The translations under genes and the position numbers were made by a program. From positions 1-34,051 of the forward strand of contig NZ_VHKO01000028.1 in the NCBI RefSeq assembly GCF_015223435.1: DNA of 34,051 bases. The letters are read 5' to 3'. The notes under the pieces are model-generated. The model worked only from the letters and a program-made list of their open reading frames with translations, was not told the origin of the DNA and did not search any database. The stretch comes from Vibrio hibernica. Lineage in GTDB: Bacteria; Pseudomonadota; Gammaproteobacteria; Enterobacterales; Vibrionaceae. This document shows, in pieces, positions 1 through 8,258 of the stretch (its first letter is position 1; each line of letters opens with the position of its first letter).

Positions 1-2
1 GA

Positions 3-122
3 ATTTTAGACCATTGGAATATTAGTACGCTTTATTTATCTGCTTCATTAATTACGCTGCTAAGTCTTGCTTTGATGGTTGGTAGTCGTAAAAGGGCTAC
101 GGAACAAGCTACTATGGTATAA
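3..122 (+). CDS. C-terminal end of a membrane protein, possibly an MFS transporter (partial)
   Basis: An open frame enters from the left edge and ends at the TAA at 120-122, giving 39 residues. They contain one strongly hydrophobic stretch (roughly STLYLSASLITLLSLALMV), followed by a short basic tail with SRKR. A last transmembrane helix followed by a positively charged cytoplasmic tail is typical of the C-terminus of major facilitator transporters, but the piece is too short to assign a family. The terminator at 309-336 lies downstream in the same direction. The reading frame is clear; the family assignment is inference. Confidence 0.5.
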   Translation: MLDHWNISTLYLSASLITLLSLALMVGSRKRATEQATMV

Positions 123-308
123 GTTCGGAATGTTATAAAATACGTCGACGATCAGCAAAAAATCAAAAAAATTCTGCGCATGGTATAGATGATGGTATCG
201 GGAAAGGTGGTGTTTCTAAATAGCTGTTATTTCGATGTATTTTGTGCCCGTTGATATTCGAGTGGGAATGATTTCCCAGTATTCGTTTTTTGAGTTTACT
301 GTTTATCA

Positions 309-336
309 AACCTCAGGTTCTGCCTGAGGTTTTTTA
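309..336 (+). terminator. Rho-independent terminator
   Basis: Perfect 9-bp stem AACCTCAGG / CCTGAGGTT with a 5-base loop, followed by a T-rich run. It lies 187 bases after the partial gene at the left edge and before the chitinase gene. The remaining bases between 123 and 505 show no gene; they should contain the chitinase promoter, which could not be pinned down. Confidence 0.8.
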
Positions 337-505
337 TTGGGTCACATTTGTCGTAGTGCTTCCAAGAAAAATGTCACGATACAGTATGGACGTAGGATGA
401 TCGCTAGTGCCTCGCAAAACCGTCTTATCATCATTGGTTTTTGCTTAAAAGCAGATGAATAGCCTTTATCCTAAAGTGGCGTTTATCAATAAGAGGGATT
501 TTTTC

Positions 506-1957
506 ATGTTCATACTCAATAAAACGGCCTGTTGGGTGAGCCTTATTTGTGCACTGCCAAGTTATGCAATGACGATTCAAGTCGATCCTCTCGATAGCTC
601 TGGGTACGTGGTATCTCGTGCTGAGCTACAAGCCATTGAGCAGCAAAAAACGGCTGACCCTATGTATGCGATTTGGTCACAAGCTTTACGAACAGCACCC
701 AATAGTTTAGTCGAAAGTATTGAACCGGGGTTGGCGAGTAATCCAGACAATGTGAAGCGAGTAGAGCGGGTTTTTCCTGAGCATGAATGGAATTTCCTCA
801 CTCATATGGCCGCACCAGAATACACCTATACTCGATTTTTAAGGGCTATCGGCAAGTTCCCCGCCTTTTGTGGTGATTATGAGGATGGACGGGATGCCGA
901 TGCCATTTGTAAAAAGTCGGTGATCACGGCTTTTGCTCATTTTGCTCAAGAGACGGGTGGTCATATAGCGAAAGATAATATTTCTGATAATCCACTTGGA
1001 TTGGAGGAGTGGCAGCAAGCGCTTGTCCATGTTCGGGAAATGGGCTGGTCGGAAGGACAGCTCGGTTATACCACTGGGTGTGGACAAAATGATTGGCAAA
1101 ACCGGAAATGGCCTTGTGGTGATGGGCAAGGCTATTTTGGTCGTGGTGCCAAACAACTTTCTTATCACTTTAATTACGGTGCTTTTTCTGAGGTGATGTT
1201 TGATGGTGATGCTTCTGTATTGTTGAATAATCCCGGATTAGTCGCGGACTCTTGGCTTAACCTCGCTTCTGCGATTTGGTTCTTTTTAACGCCTCAAGCG
1301 CCTAAACCGGCGATGTTGCACGTTATCGACCGAACTTGGACACCTTCTCAACGTGAAATTGATGCAGGAATTGGTTATGGATTTGGTACCACCATCAATG
1401 TCATTAATGGTGGAATTGAGTGTGGCGAGCAAAACAAAGATAAAGGTCAGCCGGTTAACCGGATTCGTTATTGGGAAGGTTTGGCTGAGCATTATCAGAT
1501 CCCGATTGAAACTGACGAGCTGAATACTTGTTGGCAACAAACGCCCTATGGCAGCTTAAATTTAAATGGCGCAACGGATGTCCTTTACACCAATTGGGAT
1601 GGTAACTGGCGTTATTATCCTGATCGTCCCGGTGGCTATTCTTTTGAATGTAATTTAGTCGGCTTTCAAACCGCCTATTCAGCTCTGGTTGAAGGCGATT
1701 ATGAAAAGTGTGTGACTAACTATTATCAGTCTCACGCTAGCTGGCCTAAAGTACGAGTGGTGGAACAATTAGAGTCAACCGAGCCTGAACAGCCAGATGA
1801 GCCACCGGTTGAAGGAACAGAGCTATGGCAAGCCAGTAAAGTTTACTATGCTGGTGATCTCGTGACTTATCAAGGTGCGGTATATCAAGCGAAATGGTGG
1901 TCGCAAGGTGATGTACCAACGGCGGGTGATCCTTGGATAGCGATTACACAGCCCTAG
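506..1957 (+). CDS. Secreted family 19 chitinase with C-terminal CBM5/12 chitin-binding domain
   Basis: A 483-residue extracellular enzyme predicted to hydrolyse beta-1,4 bonds of chitin. I chose the ATG at 506 because it gives a clean signal peptide (hydrophobic core WVSLICALPSYA, cleavage near residue 21) and has AAGAGGG upstream; an ATG at 455 would bury the signal in a longer N-terminus. The GH19 fold is shown by FAQETGG around Glu149 (the general acid) and by GYFGRGAKQLSYHFNYG at 209-225, a hallmark close to the plant and bacterial GH19 consensus. An acidic, proline-rich linker (STEPEQPDEPPVEG) leads to a C-terminal domain with AKWWSQGD, the aromatic surface of CBM5/12 modules. Cysteines suit an exported protein. 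Monocistronic, with its own terminator. In the family this degrades chitin outside the cell. The substrate is an inference from the family. Confidence 0.88.
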   Translation: MFILNKTACWVSLICALPSYAMTIQVDPLDSSGYVVSRAELQAIEQQKTADPMYAIWSQALRTAPNSLVESIEPGLASNPDNVKRVERVFPEHEWNFLTHMAAPEYTYTRFLRAIGKFPAFCGDYEDGRDADAICKKSVITAFAHFAQETGGHIAKDNISDNPLGLEEWQQALVHVREMGWSEGQLGYTTGCGQNDWQNRKWPCGDGQGYFGRGAKQLSYHFNYGAFSEVMFDGDASVLLNNPGLVADSWLNLASAIWFFLTPQAPKPAMLHVIDRTWTPSQREIDAGIGYGFGTTINVINGGIECGEQNKDKGQPVNRIRYWEGLAEHYQIPIETDELNTCWQQTPYGSLNLNGATDVLYTNWDGNWRYYPDRPGGYSFECNLVGFQTAYSALVEGDYEKCVTNYYQSHASWPKVRVVEQLESTEPEQPDEPPVEGTELWQASKVYYAGDLVTYQGAVYQAKWWSQGDVPTAGDPWIAITQP

Positions 1958-1975
1958 ATAAATAGCGTTATCTTT

Positions 1976-2020
1976 AAAGCAGCGGGCGATATGGATGAAA
2001 GCATATTGCCTGCTGCTTTT
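1976..2020 (+). terminator. Strong terminator after the chitinase gene
   Basis: Eighteen-base arms AAAGCAGCGGGCGATATG and CATATTGCCTGCTGCTTT pair fully, with two G-U wobbles, around an 8-base loop, and a TTTT tract follows. The A-run on the left makes it plausible in both directions. The rest of the gap up to 2324 (about 300 bases) has no gene; it should hold the promoter of the acetate transporter. Confidence 0.85.
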
Positions 2021-2324
2021 CATAGCGGCTATTCTTTCGTGATTAAATTGCGTTCAAAATAAAGCGTTTAAATCGCGGTGAGACGCTTATTGCCTAGTTA
2101 TGCTTGGTATTTTGACAGTGGAGTAAGGTGGATGACCAGCAAAGGCATGAGGTCTGATCTATTCCAGATGGCGTGATAGTTCAGGCCCTTTGACTATAGA
2201 AAGTTAAATGTAACAAAAGCTGTATAAATGTAATCTAAGTTTTCATTAATGGTTTTTCCTTTTTGACGACTTGTTCACTAAACTTCGCGCGTAATTTTTA
2301 TTAACATTTTTGAAGGTAATGTGA

Positions 2325-2918
2325 ATGTCGACGCAACTTGCTAACCCTGCGCCGCTTGGCTTGATGGGTTTTGGTATGACAACAATTCTACTTAATATCC
2401 ATAATGCTGGTTTCTTTCCTATTGATTCAATGATTTTGGCAATGGGGATCTTTTATGGTGGCCTTAGCCAAGTGATTGTTGGCATCATGTGCTTTAAGCG
2501 TGGCGATACTTTTGGTACCACTGCGTTTACCTCATACGGTTTATTTTGGTTAACTTTAGTCGGTCTATTAGTGATGCCATATATGGGACTGCCAGCCAGC
2601 CCGGCTCATTTTATGGGCTGGTATTTAACGTTGTGGGGCATTTTTACTGGTTTTATGTTTATTGGTTCACTGTGCTACCCAGTCGCTAAACAAGTGGTGT
2701 TTGGTTCGTTAACTATCTTGTTTGCTTTACTGGCGCTGCGTGATTTTACCGGTAGTGAGCTGATTGGTACGATTGCTGGTTTTGAAGGTATTTTCTGCGG
2801 TGCGAGCGCGATTTATTTTGCCATGGCGCAAGTGATCAATAATGAATATGGCCGAACCGTATTACCGATTGGTGCTAAGCGTAAAGCGGCGGTGGTCGCT
2901 GAGCCAGTTAGCGCTTAA
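2325..2918 (+). CDS. satP: Acetate/succinate transporter of the GPR1/FUN34/YaaH family (SatP-like)
   Basis: A 197-residue inner-membrane protein, the usual size of the family (E. coli SatP is 188). The N-terminal signature [14 protein letters not shown], right before the first helix, is the family hallmark, and six hydrophobic segments follow. A basic C-terminal tail (GAKRKAAVV) is typical. The family takes up acetate and succinate with protons and forms hexameric channels. The start at 2325 has GAAGGTAA upstream. It is transcribed alone and converges with pcp, the two separated by a terminator. Acetate is a product of chitin breakdown (deacetylation of GlcNAc), so standing beside a chitinase makes sense, though this link is inference. 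Confidence 0.88.
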   Translation: MSTQLANPAPLGLMGFGMTTILLNIHNAGFFPIDSMILAMGIFYGGLSQVIVGIMCFKRGDTFGTTAFTSYGLFWLTLVGLLVMPYMGLPASPAHFMGWYLTLWGIFTGFMFIGSLCYPVAKQVVFGSLTILFALLALRDFTGSELIGTIAGFEGIFCGASAIYFAMAQVINNEYGRTVLPIGAKRKAAVVAEPVSA

Positions 2919-2935
2919 ATCTAATATGGTCCATC

Positions 2936-2959
2936 AAAGCTGGCTCAGGCCAGCTTTTT
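2936..2959 (+). terminator. Terminator between satP and pcp
   Basis: AAAGCTGGC, a TCAG loop and GCCAGCTTT, followed by more T: a 9-bp stem ending satP. It lies between convergent genes and may also slow pcp transcripts from the other side, though the T-run there is only three bases. Confidence 0.85.
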
Positions 2960-2973
2960 GCGTTTTATGGCTA

Positions 2974-3618
2974 TCAGCACACATTTCCACCGATGATTTG
3001 CCTGTCTTGTTTGCTGTGATAACAAGTTTGAATCATGACTCGTACGGCTGCTATGAGCGGTTCTAATCCTAAGCTGGGTAGTGATGGATTAGTCGCTGGA
3101 ACTTGTTCTGGCAACGGCGGAACATGGATAAAACCGCTGCGAATATCCTTTTGAGCTAAATAATGCTGAACAGCATAAAACAGATGATTACAAACAAACG
3201 TCCCTGCCGAGTAGGATACTTCGGCGGCGATCCCTGCTTGCTGTAAATCCTCCACCATGGCTTTGACCGGCAGGGTAGTAAAGTACGCCGCTGGTCCGTT
3301 GGCAATAATGGCTTCATCGATCGGTTGATGACCAGCATTATCGGCTATCCGGTAGTCATCAAGATTAATGGCTACTCGCTCAGGTGTAATGGCGGCACGT
3401 CCACTGGCTTGCCCGAACATCAAGACTAAATCGGGTTGATGTATCTCAATGGCTTTAATCGCAGTTTCAGCGGCTTGATAACGGACCACGGGTAGAACAC
3501 AGCCGATCGTTTCAACGCCAGGAAGTTGTAGTTGTTGTTGTGCATTGATTAATGCCAGTGATGGGTTAAGGCTATCCTCTCCAAATGGCTCAAAGCCGGT
3601 GATCAGTACTTTAAACAT
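2974..3618 (-). CDS. pcp: Pyrrolidone-carboxylate peptidase (pyroglutamyl peptidase I)
   Basis: Cytosolic cysteine peptidase (family C15) that removes N-terminal pyroglutamate from peptides. The 214 residues match the family length. The N-terminus LITGFEPFGEDSLNPS is the classic oxyanion/substrate loop. The catalytic triad is visible as Glu80 (in PERVAIN), Cys143 (in YSAGTFVCNH) and His165 (in GFIHVPPLPEQ). The gene lies downstream of, and in the same direction as, the M20 peptidase operon, 175 bases away and separated by a perfect 24-bp palindrome. Together they form a small neighbourhood for degrading blocked or unusual peptides. Identification is firm. Confidence 0.95.
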   Translation of the reverse strand: MFKVLITGFEPFGEDSLNPSLALINAQQQLQLPGVETIGCVLPVVRYQAAETAIKAIEIHQPDLVLMFGQASGRAAITPERVAINLDDYRIADNAGHQPIDEAIIANGPAAYFTTLPVKAMVEDLQQAGIAAEVSYSAGTFVCNHLFYAVQHYLAQKDIRSGFIHVPPLPEQVPATNPSLPSLGLEPLIAAVRVMIQTCYHSKQDRQIIGGNVC

Positions 3619-3712
3619 CCATGTAAATCCTTATAAAGCGGGGACGTAACAGTTTATCCTGCGCTCGTTTTTTATTATAAGCAACCTCCCTTTGCTATTT
3701 GAAACGATAGCG

Positions 3713-3736
3713 ATGCTCATCAATATTGATGAGCAT
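3713..3736. promoter_or_regulatory. Perfect 24-bp palindrome between pcp and the M20 peptidase operon
   Basis: ATGCTCATCAAT followed directly by ATTGATGAGCAT. It lies 58 bases after the M20 gene stop and 95 bases before the pcp start, both read leftward. No T-run follows in that direction, so a simple intrinsic terminator is unlikely. It could be an operator for pcp, or a hairpin protecting the 3' end of the upstream mRNA. Confidence 0.5.
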
Positions 3737-3793
3737 GAGGCTATTTCCCTTGCAATCTCAGGTACAGGATTTCGGTTTGAATTATCATAATGA

Positions 3794-4918
3794 TTACCGT
3801 GCCAATCTCTCTAGTAGGTTGATCAAGAGTTTTATCCGAGGTTCAATGGAATCCAGTAAGAGATATTCTTCTTCGCTGTGGAATCCAGCACCAATTGGAC
3901 CAAACCCATCTAACGTTGGGATGCCTAAAATGGCCGTGACATTAGCATCTGAACCGCCACCTACCGCTTGCCAATGAATATCTAGACCGATTTCACTTCC
4001 TACTTGCTCGACGATACTCATTAATGATTGTGTTTCATCGCTTGGAATCATTGCGGGTTTATAGGCTTCACGATGTAAAGAAATCTTAACCCCATCGAGG
4101 TATGGTTGCTCTATCATGCTGATTAATTGATGATTAATATCATCGTATTCTTGATTGTTCCAAAAGCGGACATCAACAATAGCTTGTGCCTGATCGGGCA
4201 CGATATTCGCGCCAGTCCCTCCAGACACAACGCCGACATTCAAAGTGGTTCCTGAAGATAAGTTAGTCATTTGATTGATTGCTAAAATCCAATGAGCCAT
4301 TTCCGTGATAGCACTGCGACCTTTTTCTGGTTCATTTCCAGCATGAGCAGCAATGCCTGAAAACTCGATTTTATACCGTGCCATACCTTTGCGTGCTTTG
4401 ACTAGGCTACCATCGGCACGAGCAGCTTCAGCAACCAAAACATAGCGAGCTTTTTTGGCAATATTTTGTATCCATTGATGAGAATACAAAGATCCGGTTT
4501 CTTCATCTGGGTTCATGCAAATACAGATAGACAACTTATCTAGGGCGCTCTGGCTAAGTTTACGCATTGCATAAACGATATTGAGTAGTCCAGACTTCAT
4601 GTCTGATACGCCGGGGCCGTAGGCTTTTTGACTGTCGAGTGTCATGGGGCGTTGAGCTGCGGTACCGGGAGGAAATACGGTATCCATATGGCCAATTAGC
4701 ATTACATCGATAAGCTCTGATTCAGGTTTGTTACGAATTTCTAAACCGACCCCAGCTCTATCACAATCAATGCGTTTCACTTGCCAACCGGCTAACTGCT
4801 GAAACTTGTTTTCGAATTGTTCAGCTATAAAATCAATACCATCTAGGGTGTAAGTTCCGCAGTCAACGTTTATCAGTGGGCGAAGTTCATTGAGATATTC
4901 TTCTAAAGAAAATGACAT
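3794..4918 (-). CDS. M20 family metallopeptidase (glutamate carboxypeptidase / CPG2-like)
   Basis: A cytosolic di-zinc exopeptidase of 374 residues. Metal and catalytic residues of family M20 are all visible: His77 and Asp79 in GHMDTVFPPG, bridging Asp106 in GPGVSDMKSG, catalytic Glu139 and metal Glu140 in NPDEETGS, Glu164 in VAEAARADG, and the C-terminal His347 in GFHSEEEY. The KARKGMARYKIEFSGIAAHAG stretch opens the lid/dimerisation domain. The VFPPG loop and overall length are like carboxypeptidase G2, which releases C-terminal glutamate. It is the last gene of a leftward operon behind yjiH and yjiG, nine bases after yjiG. In E. coli the yjiG/yjiH pair lies next to isoaspartyl dipeptidase iadA, so a peptidase partner is expected. 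The exact substrate cannot be read from the sequence. Confidence 0.88.
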   Translation of the reverse strand: MSFSLEEYLNELRPLINVDCGTYTLDGIDFIAEQFENKFQQLAGWQVKRIDCDRAGVGLEIRNKPESELIDVMLIGHMDTVFPPGTAAQRPMTLDSQKAYGPGVSDMKSGLLNIVYAMRKLSQSALDKLSICICMNPDEETGSLYSHQWIQNIAKKARYVLVAEAARADGSLVKARKGMARYKIEFSGIAAHAGNEPEKGRSAITEMAHWILAINQMTNLSSGTTLNVGVVSGGTGANIVPDQAQAIVDVRFWNNQEYDDINHQLISMIEQPYLDGVKISLHREAYKPAMIPSDETQSLMSIVEQVGSEIGLDIHWQAVGGGSDANVTAILGIPTLDGFGPIGAGFHSEEEYLLLDSIEPRIKLLINLLERLAR

Positions 4919-4927
4919 TTTTGTCTC

Positions 4928-5413
4928 CTAAACAAATAAATTCATGACTAACATGGCACCAAATGCATTAAGAATGGAGATAATAATCATCACTGGAATG
5001 TAACGACCTTCAGTGCCAATAGGGCCCATAATTCGACCAATATACTGGACTTGCGATCCCATCAAATAAATGGCTGGAGCTAAAATAGCGATGTGAGCAC
5101 CATTTAAAATGCCTTGATCAAAGAGAGTGATAACAACGCCAACGGCACCTCCCATAGACATCCAAGCGCCAATTAATACTGCAGCCGCTTCACCGGGTAA
5201 GCCGAAAATTGCCATGATTGGTGAAAATAAAACACCAATCAGATCTAACGCTCCTGTTATTTGTAAGGCTTTTATGATGACAAAAGCCATTAATACATTC
5301 GGGACGGTTGATGTGGTCGCAATTACCCAGCCTTTTTTAGCACCTTCAACGAATACATCAGTGATCATCGGTTTTTTTGTTGTTGATGATTGAGTTTCAG
5401 ATGGATTATTCAT
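4928..5413 (-). CDS. yjiG: YjiG-family inner membrane protein (nucleoside-recognition/SpmB-like domain)
   Basis: A 161-residue membrane protein with a soluble N-terminal segment of about 25 residues and four to five hydrophobic helices. It includes GLPGEAAAVLIGAWMSMGGAV, a Gate/nucleoside-recognition signature shared with spore maturation protein B, and GSQVQYIGRIMGPIG near the end. Its ATG overlaps the TAA of yjiH by one base (TAATG), so the two are translationally coupled and probably form one complex. Gate-domain pairs are suspected transporters, and the operon partner here is an M20 peptidase. The transported substrate is unknown; a dipeptide or amino acid derivative is inference from context. 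Confidence 0.82.
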   Translation of the reverse strand: MNNPSETQSSTTKKPMITDVFVEGAKKGWVIATTSTVPNVLMAFVIIKALQITGALDLIGVLFSPIMAIFGLPGEAAAVLIGAWMSMGGAVGVVITLFDQGILNGAHIAILAPAIYLMGSQVQYIGRIMGPIGTEGRYIPVMIIISILNAFGAMLVMNLFV

Positions 5414-6144
5414 TATTTGCTCTCTTCTTGTGCCTGATGAGTGGTTGTCGGTGGTGATTCTTTCCCTTCGGTAATATTGAGATAAATTCGGAAAATATTG
5501 GCTCCGATAATTTTAAAGACAAACATGACAGCAACAGCTAAGCCAATTGAAGAAGTCACCGCCAAAGAACCGTCAGCGAGAGTTAAGGTGAAGAGTACCG
5601 CCCCCGAGGAAAAGAAGTTAACAATCGTTGCTCCGGCGGTGAATTGGAACATCGTGAAGATATCGGTTTCCCGTTTAGTTATCCGCCCTTCGTCTTTCAG
5701 CTTACGGGTCATTGCAGCGCCGGCATCGGTACTCTGTAAGGAAGCTATAAGTGCTAATCCAGTATTACCTGGAATACTCATCAAGGGGCGTAATAGGGGA
5801 GTTAATAGTTTTCGAGCGGCATCGAGAGCGCCGTACTGTTCAAGGACATTAATCATGCCCAAAGCAAACATAACGGTAGGAATGAGTGAAAGAGCAAAGA
5901 TGAATCCATCTCGAGCACCACTTCCGCCATTGCCACGAAAAGAAGTTGATACAGTTTGCACCCCTTCTGCTGTTTCCGTAACACTATAGGCGACTTTACC
6001 AAATGAGCCATTGAGGGTAGTAAAATCAAATACGCCGTACCATTCGTTAGACTGAAGTAGTCCAGAGAAAAAAACGACCGCAAACGTTAGGGCTAGATAA
6101 CTTCCCCAAGTTACTTTTCTTTCATGTTCGATAGGATTTGTCAT
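5413..6144 (-). CDS. yjiH: YjiH-family inner membrane protein (nucleoside-recognition/SpmA-like domain)
   Basis: First gene of the yjiH-yjiG-M20 operon: 243 residues, close to E. coli YjiH (227). After a short polar N-terminus come a helix (YLALTFAVVFFSGLLQ), an extracytoplasmic-looking insert rich in Gly and Ser (TSFRGNGGSGARDG), and the Gate domain with FALGMINVLEQYG, SIPGNTGLALIASLQSTDAG and ETDIFTMFQFTAGATIVNFFSSG. STDAG plus a downstream FQFTAGA is typical of this family. I chose the ATG at 6144; an in-frame TTG at 6165 adds seven residues and neither start has a strong ribosome site. The acidic, Gln-rich C-terminus (TTHQAQEESK) is probably cytosolic. Confidence 0.82.
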   Translation of the reverse strand: MTNPIEHERKVTWGSYLALTFAVVFFSGLLQSNEWYGVFDFTTLNGSFGKVAYSVTETAEGVQTVSTSFRGNGGSGARDGFIFALSLIPTVMFALGMINVLEQYGALDAARKLLTPLLRPLMSIPGNTGLALIASLQSTDAGAAMTRKLKDEGRITKRETDIFTMFQFTAGATIVNFFSSGAVLFTLTLADGSLAVTSSIGLAVAVMFVFKIIGANIFRIYLNITEGKESPPTTTHQAQEESK

Positions 6145-6263
6145 AGTCAAGCTCTGTATTATCAAAAGATGAGCTTATCTTCTCCTGACTTGATATGAAT
6201 AATGATGATCCCTATCAACAGAACGATTGGATAGTATGTTGTTTTGTTTTTGGTTTTAAATTT

Positions 6264-6279
6264 TGTGATTGTCCTCAAA
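6264..6279 (-). promoter_or_regulatory. Possible CRP-binding site upstream of yjiH
   Basis: TGTGA-N6-TCAAA, eight of ten matches to the CRP consensus TGTGA-N6-TCACA, about 120 bases upstream of the yjiH start. Catabolite control would fit a peptide-use operon. A single site with two mismatches in AT-rich DNA could be chance. Confidence 0.3.
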
Positions 6280-6371
6280 ATTAAATTATTAATCTGGTTA
6301 CCTATAGGGCACCATGTAGATGCTATTGATAATAGATTTTCCTTTTATTTAGTAAGCTGTAGTCATAGATC

Positions 6372-6400
6372 AAAAAAAGGGTTAGCAATCGCTAACCCTT
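6372..6400 (-). terminator. Terminator of the sodium:alanine symporter gene
   Basis: AAGGGTTAGC, an AATC loop and GCTAACCCTT form a perfect 10-bp stem. On the minus strand it is followed by a run of seven T. It lies about 60 bases after the symporter stop codon. Confidence 0.88.
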
Positions 6401-6457
6401 GGTACTGTTTTTTATTTTTATATACAGCAGGTTGTGTTTACAAAGCGGCCTTACTAT

Positions 6458-8002
6458 TTAGGTACTTGGCAGCTCGGTTGCTTTACCTTCAGGTTCAGCG
6501 GTTGGGGCTTGGCCTGTTTTACGTAGGTATTTCTCTTCCCAATAAGTGGCATTTTTAATGCCAAGCTTGACGGGGTTGAAAGTGAACTCCTCAACGCCTT
6601 GTTTTTGTTGTTCTTCGTAATCTTTTAACGCCACGATGGTCGGTTTAGCCAAAAAGAAGATAATTAAAATACCGACAATATTCAGCCATGCCATTAGCCC
6701 TACACCAACGTCGCCGAGCGCCCATGCAAGGTTAGCGGTATTGATACTACCGTAGAACACCACTGCAACCATGGCCACTTTGAGTAAAAACATAGCACTA
6801 CTGATTTTGAAGCTACGGCGAATGTAGGCAATGTTAGTCTCTGCGATATAGTAATAAGCTAATATCGTGGTAAATGAGAAGAAGAACAGCGCCATAGCAA
6901 CGAATGGCTTACCAATCCCTGGTAGGGTGGTTTCAATCGCCATTTGGGTAAAGGCCGGGCTGTTAGCTGCAATGTCTGCTGGTAAATTTTGCAGTATCAT
7001 CCCCTCTGCGCCGTGAACATTATAAGCGCCGGTGATTAGGATCATGAAAGCAGTGGCTGAACAAACCAGTAAAGTATCAATATAGACAGAAAATGACTGA
7101 ACTAACCCTTGTTGCACTGGATGTTGGACACTCGCTGCAGCTGCAGCATGAGGACCGGTTCCTTGACCTGCTTCATTAGAATATACGCCACGCATCACCC
7201 CCCAACCGATAGCAGCACCAAAGCCAGCCATAGGAGTAAAAGCATCACCAATGATCATAATGAAGATTGCGGGAACTTGAGTGATATTTAAAAGAATGAT
7301 GATAAAGGCGAGGATAACGTAAGCCAGTGCCATAAAAGGAACGACAAACTGAGTAAATTGAGCAATACGCTTAACGCCACCGAAAATAATGAAAGCCAGC
7401 ACAATACAGATTAATGCACCAGTAAAGATCTTCGCAAAACTAAAGGTGCCCATGGCTGTTTCGACCATGTCTCCAGAGCCAAACGCCATTTCAACCGCAT
7501 TACCGATACTGTTCGATTGAATACCGGGCAGTAAAACCCCACAGGCTAAAATAGTCGCAATGGCAAAGATCCACGCATACCATTTTTGACCTATGGCTTT
7601 TTCAATGTAATAAGCCGGTCCACCACGGAACTGGCCGGTATCTTTGTCTTCTTCTTTATAAATTTGCGCTAAGGTCGACTCTGCATAGGCGGTGGCAGCA
7701 CCAAAAAAGGCCACCATCCACATCCAAAATACCGCGCCTGGCCCACCAAAGCCAATGGCTGCAGCGACACCGGCGATATTACCTGTCCCGACTCGACCGG
7801 ATAAAGATACGGCCAATGCCTGAAAAGAAGAGATCCCTTTTGATGAGCTTTTGCCTGACAGTAGCAAGCGCCACATTTCGGTGAAATGACGAACTTGTAC
7901 AAAGCGAGTATTGATTGAGTAAAACAAACCAGCGCCAAGACATAAATACACTAGGGCTGGGCTCCAAATTATTCCATTAATAAAATCAACAAATGACTGC
8001 AT
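6458..8002 (-). CDS. Sodium:alanine symporter family (AGCS) transporter
   Basis: A 514-residue inner-membrane symporter expected to import alanine or glycine with sodium. The ATG at 8002 is preferred: AGGGAA lies just upstream and MQSFVDFINGIIW is a typical family start, while an earlier in-frame start at 8047 would add 15 polar residues. Family hallmarks include VGTGNIAGVAAAIGFGGPGA and WMWMVAFFGAATAYAESTLAQIYK near the N-terminus, and GVYSNEAGQGTGPHAAA in the middle; the last is the conserved substrate and sodium loop. About ten to eleven hydrophobic helices follow this pattern. The C-terminus is charged and cytosolic. It lies just downstream of dadA on the same strand, a pairing that supports alanine uptake followed by oxidation. 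Confidence 0.92.
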   Translation of the reverse strand: MQSFVDFINGIIWSPALVYLCLGAGLFYSINTRFVQVRHFTEMWRLLLSGKSSSKGISSFQALAVSLSGRVGTGNIAGVAAAIGFGGPGAVFWMWMVAFFGAATAYAESTLAQIYKEEDKDTGQFRGGPAYYIEKAIGQKWYAWIFAIATILACGVLLPGIQSNSIGNAVEMAFGSGDMVETAMGTFSFAKIFTGALICIVLAFIIFGGVKRIAQFTQFVVPFMALAYVILAFIIILLNITQVPAIFIMIIGDAFTPMAGFGAAIGWGVMRGVYSNEAGQGTGPHAAAAASVQHPVQQGLVQSFSVYIDTLLVCSATAFMILITGAYNVHGAEGMILQNLPADIAANSPAFTQMAIETTLPGIGKPFVAMALFFFSFTTILAYYYIAETNIAYIRRSFKISSAMFLLKVAMVAVVFYGSINTANLAWALGDVGVGLMAWLNIVGILIIFFLAKPTIVALKDYEEQQKQGVEEFTFNPVKLGIKNATYWEEKYLRKTGQAPTAEPEGKATELPST

Positions 8003-8103
8003 GAAAGTTTCCCTGTTAACGAATTGTTGTGTTTGTTTTGCATCCACATCTTAAATCTCTTGTAACTATTTTGTTAACTGGTTTTTTCTTTCTTGTGTGT
8101 TTG

Positions 8104-8119
8104 CGTGGCTTTGATCACA
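8104..8119 (-). promoter_or_regulatory. Possible CRP-binding site upstream of the symporter gene
   Basis: On the minus strand TGTGA-tcaaag-CCACG, eight of ten matches to the CRP consensus, about 100 bases before the symporter ATG. The location suits activation of an amino acid uptake gene. Unsupported by anything beyond the match. Confidence 0.28.
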
Positions 8120-8180
8120 TAAATAGTCATAACATGTTAATTTTTAGTGATGTATTGTGCGAGGGTGATAGAGGCTAAAC

Positions 8181-8217
8181 AAAAATGGCTCATACACCAT
8201 AACGCGGTGTTGAGCCA
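8181..8217 (-). terminator. Terminator of dadA
   Basis: TGGCTCA-T-ACACC, a 7-base loop and GGTGT-TGAGCCA form a 12-bp stem with one bulged T. On the minus strand a TTTTT run follows. It ends dadA about 40 bases after its stop, so the symporter gene downstream probably has its own promoter. Confidence 0.8.
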
Positions 8218-8258
8218 GAGAGGAGGTGAAAATACGGATTGATTAGACGCTCATAATC

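Noticed and set aside
6244..6558. Open frame of 104 codons between yjiH and the symporter gene
   Set aside because: It runs over the symporter's terminator and C-terminus and shows no coding character.
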